Shown in pieces: positions 57,754 to 64,000 of a stretch of DNA of 64,000 nt. Every line of letters begins with the position of its first letter. The stretch's first letter is position 1. Origin of the DNA: Actinomadura sp. WMMA1423 (GTDB lineage: Bacteria; Actinomycetota; Actinomycetes; Streptosporangiales; Streptosporangiaceae). Location: NCBI RefSeq assembly GCF_006547145.1, contig NZ_CP041244.1, positions 1,426,001-1,490,000 of the forward strand, read 5' to 3'. The notes beneath the pieces are model-generated. The model did no database searches. It was given only the letters and a program-made list of their open reading frames with translations, and was not told the origin of the DNA. The position numbers and the translations under genes were made by a program.

Positions 57754-59307
57754 TCATTTCCGCGCGGGTTCCGCGTCGGGCCGCGGTACGGGTGCCGCGG
57801 CGGGCGCCCGGCGCAGCAGCACGCTCACGCCGACCGCCAGAGCGGCCACCACGAGGATCCCGGCGAGCGCCGCGATGTTCATGCCGGCGGTGAAGGCCTC
57901 GCGCGCCTGGCGCAGCAGTCCCGAACCGGCGCCGCCGGGCATGGCCTCCGCGACCGCCTTGGCCGCGGCGAGCGTGCCGCGGGCCGACCGCACCGCGTCG
58001 TGTGGCGCGCCCGGCACCGCGATGTCGGCCATCCGGTGGTGGTAGACCGACGCGCCGATGCTGCCGAGGACGGCGAGGCCGAGGGCGCTGCCGAACTCGT
58101 CGCTCGTCTCGGCCACGGCGGAGGCCGCGCCCGCCTGCTCCGTCGAGGCGGCCGTCAGCACCAGGTCCGCGACGATCGGCGCGGTGATCATCACGCCGGC
58201 GGCGAGCCCGCCCGCACCGACCAGGACCACCCACAGCCGGGAGTCGGCGTCGACCTGCGTGACCACCCCCAGCCCGGCCGCGATGACGGCCAGCCCGGAC
58301 AGCAGGATCGGGCCCGGTCGCACCTTGTTCGACACCGCCACCGAGGCCGACATCGCGACCATCAGCGCGGGGAACGCGGTGAGCGACCACAGGGCGGCGG
58401 TCAGCGGGCGCATCCCCAGGACGAGCTGGAGGTACTGGTTGGTGAACAGGCTCGTCCCGGTCAGCGCGAACGTCGCCACGATCTTGATCAGGACGGAGGA
58501 GCTGAACACCGGGCTGGAGAACAGCCGCAGGTCGATCAGCGGGTTCTCGTGGCCGAGCTGCCGCCGCACGAACGCCGCGGCCAGCGCCAGCCCGACGAGC
58601 AGGGCGGCGGTCGCCGACGCGCTGTAGCCGTCCACCGCGAGCTTCTTGATCCCGTAGATGGTGCAGAGCACCGCCGCCAGCGACAGCACCGCGCCGAGCA
58701 TGTCGAAGCGGGCGGGATCGGCCGGCCGGTACTCCGGCAGCAGGAGCGGGCCGAGGAGCAGCAGCAGCGCCATCGCCGGGATGTTGATCAGGAAGGCCGA
58801 GCCCCACCAGAAGTGGTTCAGCAGGAAGCCGCCGACCACGGGGCCGAGCACCACGCCGCCGGTGAACGCGCCGGTCCAGACGCCGACGGCGCTCTTGCGC
58901 TGCTTCTCGTCGTGGAACATGTTGCGGATCAGGGCGAGGGTGGAGGGCATCAGCGTGGACCCGGCCAGCCCGAGCACCCCGCGCATGGCGATCAGCATCG
59001 CCGCGCTTCCCGCGTAGGCGGCCCCCGCCGAGGCCGCCCCGAACGCGGCCGCCCCGATGAGCAGCAGCCTGCGGCGGCCGATCCGGTCGCCCAGCGCGCC
59101 CATCGTGATCAGCATGCCGGCCAGCACGAAGCCGTAGGCGTCCATGATCCACAGCTGCTGGGTGGCGGAGGGCCGCAGCGCCGCGCTGATGAACGGCAGC
59201 GCGAAGAACAGCACGCCGATGTCCATCGAGATGAGCAGGCACGGCAGGGTCAGGACGGCGAGGCCGACCCATTCACGCCGGCCCGCCCTGTTTTCGGTTT
59301 CGCTCAT
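57754..59307 (-). CDS. MFS drug exporter, DHA2 (14-TM, EmrB/QacA) family
   Basis: A 517-residue exporter with 14 predicted TM helices: GALGDRIGRRRLLLIGA (motif A), LGPVVGGFLLNHFWWGSAFLINIP (motif C, antiporter type), and the later TM clusters. It extrudes a hydrophobic compound using the proton gradient, plausibly the polyketide. ATG 59307 is fixed by the MSETENRAGRREWVGL start. It is divergent from the TetR gene, so likely repressed by it. Confidence 0.93.
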   Translation of the reverse strand: MSETENRAGRREWVGLAVLTLPCLLISMDIGVLFFALPFISAALRPSATQQLWIMDAYGFVLAGMLITMGALGDRIGRRRLLLIGAAAFGAASAGAAYAGSAAMLIAMRGVLGLAGSTLMPSTLALIRNMFHDEKQRKSAVGVWTGAFTGGVVLGPVVGGFLLNHFWWGSAFLINIPAMALLLLLGPLLLPEYRPADPARFDMLGAVLSLAAVLCTIYGIKKLAVDGYSASATAALLVGLALAAAFVRRQLGHENPLIDLRLFSSPVFSSSVLIKIVATFALTGTSLFTNQYLQLVLGMRPLTAALWSLTAFPALMVAMSASVAVSNKVRPGPILLSGLAVIAAGLGVVTQVDADSRLWVVLVGAGGLAAGVMITAPIVADLVLTAASTEQAGAASAVAETSDEFGSALGLAVLGSIGASVYHHRMADIAVPGAPHDAVRSARGTLAAAKAVAEAMPGGAGSGLLRQAREAFTAGMNIAALAGILVVAALAVGVSVLLRRAPAAAPVPRPDAEPARK

Positions 59308-59349
59308 ATACGTCGCACCTTCTGCACCATGGCAAGACGCCGCGTCATC

Positions 59350-59400
59350 TAACGCTTATAACATACACTAATTAGCTTGTGGCATACACAAACGAGTTTA
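59350..59400. promoter_or_regulatory. AT-rich divergent operator region (tetR/MFS)
   Basis: Between the TetR and MFS genes: TTGTG-GCATA-CACAA (59377-59391), a perfect CTAATTAG palindrome (59368-59375), and repeated ATACAC/ATACATA strings. It is a likely TetR binding site overlapping both promoters. Confidence 0.55.
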
Positions 59401-59447
59401 TGATACATACATGGCGGGGGAGGCCGTCAACCCTCCAGAATGAAGGG

Positions 59448-60203
59448 ATGACAGTGGACGAGACGGGCGAGGAGATCCTGCCGGCGAGCATCGCGATGGC
59501 CTGGGGCCTGCAGGAGCGGCCCGGCCGGGGCCCCAAGCGGGGCCTCAGCCTGGAGCGCATCATCGCGACGGCCATCGACGTCGCGGACACCGACGGGCTC
59601 ACCGCGCTCTCGATGGGACGCGTGGCGGCCGACCTCGGGGTGACCACCATGGCGCTGTACCGCTACGTCGGTTCCAAGGACGAGCTGCTCATCCTGATGA
59701 CCGACAGCGCGTACGGGCCTCCCCCGCCGGCGGCCGAACCGCGCGAGGGCTGGCGGGCGGCGCTGTCCGCGTGGGCACGGGCGCTGATGGACGCGTTGCG
59801 CGCGCACCCCTGGGTGCTGCGCGTCCCGGTGGACGGCTATCCCGCCGCGCCGAACCAGCTCGCGTGGCTGGAGGCCGGGCTCGCCTCGGCCGAGGGCACC
59901 GGTCTCGACGCGGGGCAGCGGCTCTCGACCGTGCTCACGCTCACCGGCTTCGTGCGCAGCCAGGCCGCGCTGAGCACGGACGTCGCCAACTTCGCCTCCG
60001 CCGAGGGCAAGTCCGACCAGGAGGCGACGTCGGCCTACGCGCGGCTGCTGGAGAAGCTCGTCACCCCTGCCCGGTTCCCCGCGCTGACGGCGGTCATCAT
60101 GGCCGGGGTCATGGACCGCCAGGAGAGCGCCGACGCCGAGTTCCTGTTCGGGCTGGAGCGCTTCCTCGACGGCATCGCCGTCCTGGCGGACTCGCAGGCC
60201 TGA
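59448..60203 (+). CDS. TetR-family transcriptional regulator
   Basis: A 251-residue repressor: N-terminal HTH (LERIIATAIDVADTDGLTAL, MGRVAADLGVTTMALYRYVGSKDELLI, about 38-83) and a TetR_C-like ligand-binding C-terminal domain ending FGLERFLDGIAVL. ATG 59448 follows AAGGG. It is the expected regulator of the divergent MFS exporter, released by a polyketide or drug (inference). Confidence 0.92.
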   Translation: MTVDETGEEILPASIAMAWGLQERPGRGPKRGLSLERIIATAIDVADTDGLTALSMGRVAADLGVTTMALYRYVGSKDELLILMTDSAYGPPPPAAEPREGWRAALSAWARALMDALRAHPWVLRVPVDGYPAAPNQLAWLEAGLASAEGTGLDAGQRLSTVLTLTGFVRSQAALSTDVANFASAEGKSDQEATSAYARLLEKLVTPARFPALTAVIMAGVMDRQESADAEFLFGLERFLDGIAVLADSQA

Positions 60204-60204
60204 C

Positions 60205-60247
60205 GGCGGCGGGCGTCCGGTCCGAGGGGCCGCGGACGCCCGCCGCC
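60205..60247. terminator. Bidirectional hairpin between tetR and PKS
   Basis: Perfect 15-bp arms (GGCGGCGGGCGTCCG and its complement) with a 13-nt loop, filling the gap between the stops at 60203 and 60254. Confidence 0.85.
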
Positions 60248-60253
60248 CAACCC

Positions 60254-63200
60254 CTATCCCTGTCCGGACAACCCCAGTTCGTGGTCGAGGATGGCGAACA
60301 GCTCGTCCGCGGACGCGGCGCTGAGGTCCTCCCCCGCCTCCTCCGCGCCGAACAGCTCCTCGAACAGGTGGTCCGCGACCGCCGTCACGGACGGGTGGTC
60401 GAAGACGAGGGTGGGCGGGAGGCGGCGGCCGGTGGCGGCCGCCAGCCTGGTGCGCAGCTCCAGGCCGGTGAGCGAGTCGAAGCCCATGTCGAGGAAGCCG
60501 CGCTCGACGTCCACCCCCTGCGGTCCGTCGTGCCCGAGGACGGCCGCCGCGTATCCGCGCACCGCCTCGACGAGCGCCCGCCGGCGCTCCGCGCCCGCCA
60601 GCCCGGCCAGCCGGTCGAGCAGGTCGTCGCGGCGCCTGCCGCCCGGCCCGGCGGCGCGGCGGCGCGGTGCCGCGACCAGTCCGCGCAGCAGCGGGGGCGC
60701 CTCGGCGGCGTGGTCGCGCAGCGTCCGCCGGTCCAGCCGCAGCGGGACGAGGACGGCGTCCGGGCCGCCGAGCGCGGCGTCGAACAGCGCGAGGCCCTCG
60801 TCCGGGCCGAGGGGGACGAAGCCCTGCCTGCGCATCCGCTGCCTGTCCGCGTCGAGCAGGCCGCGCTCCATGCCGAGGCCGTCCCAGAGGCCCCAGGCCA
60901 GCGCGCGGGCCGGGAGGCCGCGGGCCCTGCGGTGCGCTGCGAGCGCGTCGAGGAACACGTTGGCCGACGCGTACGCGGCCTGCCCGGCGGCCAGCACCAG
61001 GCCTCCCGCCGATGAGAACAGCACGAACATCGCCAGGTCCGACTCCGCCGTCAGCTCGTGCAGGTGCCAGGCGGCGTCCGCCTTCGCCGCGAGGACGCGG
61101 TCTACCTGCCCGGCCGTCTGGCTCGCCAGCAGGCCGTTCTCCACGACGCCGGCGGCGTGCACGACGCCGCGCAGGGGGCGGTCGGGCGGGATCGCGGCCA
61201 GGGCCCCGGCGAGGGCCTCACGGTCGCCCGCGTCGCAGGCGATGATGTCGGCCGCCGCTCCGATCTCGCGCAGTTCGGCGCGGAGCCGTTCGGCCCCGGG
61301 GGCATCGGGGCCCCGGCGGCTGAGCAGCAGCAGGTGCCGCACGCCGTGCCCGGCCGCCAGGTGCCGGGCGACCAGCGCGCCCAGCCCGCCCGTACCGCCG
61401 GTGACGAGGACGGTGCCGTCGCTGGGGACGGGGGACGGCTCGGAGGCGGGGGCGCGACGCAGCCGGGGGGCGAGGAGGCGGCCGTCGCGCACGGCCAGTT
61501 CGGGTTCGTCGAGCCTGGGCGCCTCGGGGGGAACCGTCCCCTCGTCGAGGTCGAGGAGGACGATCCGCCCCGGATGCTCGGCCCTGGCGGCTCGGACCAG
61601 GCCCCAGAGCGGAGCCGCCGCGAGGTCCACGTCCTCTTCCGGCCCGGCCGCGACGGCATGCCGGGTGACCACGAGGAGCGTGCTGTCCGCCGTGCGGTCG
61701 TCGGCCGTCCACGCGCGCAGGTCGGCCATCGTGCGAGCCAGCGCGGCGCGGATCGCGGCGGGTACGTCCCCGGCGGGCGCCGAGGCATGGAGGGCGACCA
61801 CGGCGGGCAGCCGCTCCCCCGCCGGGTGGAGGGCGAGGAAGGCCCCGAGCTCGGGCGCGGCGGACGGGTCAGGGCTCGCGGCCCCGACGGACACCCGTTC
61901 CTCCGCGGGCCCACCGCCGCCGGGATGCACGTCCTCCCAGACCACGCGGTAGGGCGTCTCCCCGCCGCCCGCCAGCTGGTCCGGCGTCACCGGGCGGCCT
62001 GCGAGCGACTCGACGGACAGCACGGGCGCGCCTTCCGCGTCGGCGGCCTGCACGGTCACCGCTCCGCCCTGCCCGGGAGCGATGCGGATGCGCAGCCGGG
62101 ACGCCCCGGACGCGTGCAGCCGCACACCCGCCCAGGCGAACGGCAGGACGGTGCCGCCCTGGCCGTCCTCCAGCAGGGTCGCGTGGAGCCCGGCGTCCAG
62201 GAGAGCCGGATGCAGCCCGTAGAGGCCGGCCTCGGCGGCGGCCGGCTCGGGCAGCTCGGCCTCGGCGAACAGCTCCCCGCCGCGCCGCCACATGGCCCGG
62301 AGGCCTCGGAACGACGGACCGTAGCCGTATCCCATCTCGGCGAGCCGCGCGTAGGCGCCGTCCAAGTCCTCCGGCACGGCTCCCTGGGGTGGCCACTGTG
62401 TCAGGTCGAACGTCGTGCGTTCCGCCTCGGATGCCAGGACCCCCTCGGCGTGGAGGGTCCATGGGGCGTCGTCGCCGTCGATCTCACGGCGGGCGTAGAC
62501 GCGCAGGCTCCGGCGTCCGTCGCCGTCCGCCGCGCCCACCATGACGTGCAGGGCCACCCCGCCCTGCGCGGGCAGCGTCAGCGGGGCGTGCAGCACCAGT
62601 TCCTCGACCGTGCCGCAGCCGACCTGGTCCCCGGCGCGGACCGCCAGCTCCACGAGGCCGGTCCCGGGCAGGAGCACCGTGCCGAGGGCCGCGTGGTCGG
62701 GGAGCCAGGGCAGCGATTCCGCCGACAGGCGCCCGGTCAGGGCCGTGCCTCCCGTGTCCGGCAGCGGGACCGAGGCGCCGAGCATGGGGTGCTCCACCGT
62801 CCCCTGCCCGATCCGGGACGCCTCGCCGGACGGGCGCTGCTTCAGCCAGTAGCGGCGGCGCTGGAAGGGGTAGGTCGGCAGCTCGACGCGGCGGGCGCGC
62901 CCCTCGGGCAGGAACGGCCGCCAGTCGACCGCGACGCCCGCGACGTAGGCCTGCGCGACGGAGGCCAGGAACCGTTCGAGCCCGCCCTCGCCGCGCCGAA
63001 GCGAGCCCACCGCCAGCGCCGGGGCGCCGTCCTCCGCGGCCGCCTCCTCGATGCCGCCGAGCAGCGACGGGTGCGGGCTGACCTCGATGAACGTGGTCCG
63101 TCCCGCGCGCCGCACCGACCGCACGGCCTCGTCGAACCGGACGGTGCGGCGCAGGTTGCGGTACCAGTACCCGGCGTCCAGCTCCGCCGTGTCCACGGGC

Positions 63201-64000
63201 CCGCCGGTGAGAGTGGAGCAGAAGCCGACCTCGCCGCTCCGGGGGCTGATGCCCTCCAGGGCCGCCAGCACGTCGTCCCTGACCGCCTCGACGTGGGCGG
63301 AATGGGACGCGTAGTCCACCGGGACGCGTCGCGTCCGCGTCCCGTCCGCGGCGCACTCCGCCAGGAAGCTTTCCAGCGCGTCCACGTCCCCGGAGACCAC
63401 GGTCGCCGCCGGGCCGTTGACGGCCGCCACGCCGAGCCGCCCGTCCCAGCGCTCCAGCCGCTCGGCGAGCCGGGCCGCCGGAGCGGCGACCGAGGCCATG
63501 GCGCCGGTGCCCGCGAGCGCCAGGATCGCTCTGCTCCGCAGCGTCACGACCCGCGCGGCGTCCTCGAGCGTGAGCCCGCCGGCGACGCAGGCGGCGGCGA
63601 TCTCGCCCTGGGAGTGACCGATGACGGCCTCTGGAACCACCCCCGCGGTCCGCCACAGCTCCGCCAGGCCCGTCATCACCGCGAACAGGACGGGCTGGAC
63701 CACGTCCACGCGGTCGAGCGGGGGCGCGCCGGGCAGGCCCCGGATCACGTCGAGGGGCGACCATCCGGTCAGCGCCTCGACCTCCCGCGCGCACGCGGTC
63801 ACCCGGTCGGCGAAGACGGGCACGGCGTCGAGCAGCTCCGCCGCCATGCCCTCCCACTGCGACCCCTGCCCGGGGAACACGAAGACGGTGCCCCCCGGGG
63901 TCCCCGCGCGCCCCGTGACCGCGTTCTTCACCGGCTCTCCGGCCGCCACGGAGCGCAGCCCGGCGAGCAGCTCGTCGCGGCCGGCCGCGATGACGACCGC
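60254..64000 (-). CDS. Type I modular polyketide synthase, partial (AT-DH-KR-ACP visible; KS beyond the right edge)
   Basis: 1248 residues seen, 5' end outside the window. Domains in order: AT (GQGSQWEG, GHSQGE with active Ser near 130, YASH near 230, a motif linked to methylmalonyl-CoA use), DH (HAALGTVLLP, the HxxxGxxxxP motif, plus LLDAGLH near 590), KR (VTGGTGGLGALVARHL, catalytic S in FSSAGG, Y in AAYASAN), and ACP (GFDSLTGLEL near 1175). The LDD motif of B-type KRs is absent (VENG). No ER or TE is seen; the tail ends in a docking-like acidic helix (ADELFAILDHELG), so another PKS protein should follow. The methoxymalonyl genes nearby imply a methoxy-bearing product. Which AT uses methoxymalonyl cannot be told here. 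Confidence 0.93.
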   Translation of the reverse strand, partial: AVVIAAGRDELLAGLRSVAAGEPVKNAVTGRAGTPGGTVFVFPGQGSQWEGMAAELLDAVPVFADRVTACAREVEALTGWSPLDVIRGLPGAPPLDRVDVVQPVLFAVMTGLAELWRTAGVVPEAVIGHSQGEIAAACVAGGLTLEDAARVVTLRSRAILALAGTGAMASVAAPAARLAERLERWDGRLGVAAVNGPAATVVSGDVDALESFLAECAADGTRTRRVPVDYASHSAHVEAVRDDVLAALEGISPRSGEVGFCSTLTGGPVDTAELDAGYWYRNLRRTVRFDEAVRSVRRAGRTTFIEVSPHPSLLGGIEEAAAEDGAPALAVGSLRRGEGGLERFLASVAQAYVAGVAVDWRPFLPEGRARRVELPTYPFQRRRYWLKQRPSGEASRIGQGTVEHPMLGASVPLPDTGGTALTGRLSAESLPWLPDHAALGTVLLPGTGLVELAVRAGDQVGCGTVEELVLHAPLTLPAQGGVALHVMVGAADGDGRRSLRVYARREIDGDDAPWTLHAEGVLASEAERTTFDLTQWPPQGAVPEDLDGAYARLAEMGYGYGPSFRGLRAMWRRGGELFAEAELPEPAAAEAGLYGLHPALLDAGLHATLLEDGQGGTVLPFAWAGVRLHASGASRLRIRIAPGQGGAVTVQAADAEGAPVLSVESLAGRPVTPDQLAGGGETPYRVVWEDVHPGGGGPAEERVSVGAASPDPSAAPELGAFLALHPAGERLPAVVALHASAPAGDVPAAIRAALARTMADLRAWTADDRTADSTLLVVTRHAVAAGPEEDVDLAAAPLWGLVRAARAEHPGRIVLLDLDEGTVPPEAPRLDEPELAVRDGRLLAPRLRRAPASEPSPVPSDGTVLVTGGTGGLGALVARHLAAGHGVRHLLLLSRRGPDAPGAERLRAELREIGAAADIIACDAGDREALAGALAAIPPDRPLRGVVHAAGVVENGLLASQTAGQVDRVLAAKADAAWHLHELTAESDLAMFVLFSSAGGLVLAAGQAAYASANVFLDALAAHRRARGLPARALAWGLWDGLGMERGLLDADRQRMRRQGFVPLGPDEGLALFDAALGGPDAVLVPLRLDRRTLRDHAAEAPPLLRGLVAAPRRRAAGPGGRRRDDLLDRLAGLAGAERRRALVEAVRGYAAAVLGHDGPQGVDVERGFLDMGFDSLTGLELRTRLAAATGRRLPPTLVFDHPSVTAVADHLFEELFGAEEAGEDLSAASADELFAILDHELGLSGQG

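Noticed and set aside
60254-64000. Possible thioesterase end of a PKS
   Set aside because: After the ACP only an acidic docking-like helix is present; no thioesterase GxSxG region is seen.

Overview
The window is high-GC actinobacterial DNA, probably from a Streptosporangiales-type organism such as Actinomadura (inference). The evidence is the very high GC, frequent GTG starts, 4-bp ATGA/GTGA gene overlaps, SARP and LAL regulators, a type I PKS with a methoxymalonyl-ACP cassette, and rare TTA codons in a regulator. I saw no tRNA, rRNA, insertion sequence, CRISPR array or phage genes.

Layout. (1) 0-8.3 kb, regulators: a truncated nSTAND1 ATPase, a stand-alone SARP, a large SARP-ATPase, a divergent FAD-linked oxidoreductase, a small protein ending in a duplicated YQAGRD motif, and a broken beta-propeller gene. 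(2) 8.3-14 kb: a secreted SH3-like protein, an OmpR/HK two-component pair, a DUF2993/LmeA-like lipoprotein and an MMPL exporter. (3) 14-41 kb: a Wzx/Wzy-type cell-surface polysaccharide locus with a WecA/TagO-like priming enzyme, five glycosyltransferases, two sugar-nucleotide epimerases, four methyltransferases, an asparagine-synthase-like amidotransferase, two sulfotransferase families, a flippase, two multi-pass polymerase/ligase candidates, an LCP ligase, a Wzz/BY-kinase and a low-molecular-weight tyrosine phosphatase. (4) 41-50.4 kb: an organosulfur locus. It has an ssu-type ABC transporter, ssuD monooxygenase and a flavin reductase. It also has two paralogous pairs of SDH/AprA-like flavoprotein plus AprB-like ferredoxin, and a short Cys-ending leader peptide ahead of the transporter operon. 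The remnants of a dimethylsulfone monooxygenase (sfnG) and of its probable LysR regulator lie alongside. (5) 50.4-64 kb: the edge of a type I PKS cluster with a LAL regulator carrying two TTA codons, the complete methoxymalonyl-ACP set (fkbG and fkbHIJK), an MFS exporter, a TetR regulator and a PKS protein (AT-DH-KR-ACP visible) that runs off the right end.

How it fits together (inference). The polysaccharide genes describe assembly of a methylated, amidated and probably sulfated glycan, exported as lipid-linked units and attached or polymerised outside, with BY-kinase/phosphatase control. The neighbouring sulfur locus would supply sulfur from sulfonates under cysteine-responsive attenuation; its sulfone branch has decayed. 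The PKS region makes a polyketide carrying at least one methoxy-bearing extender unit. The most novel-looking items are the duplicated flavoprotein-ferredoxin operon with its leader peptide and CU-rich leader, and a recurrent TAC-N5-GTA motif upstream of several operons.
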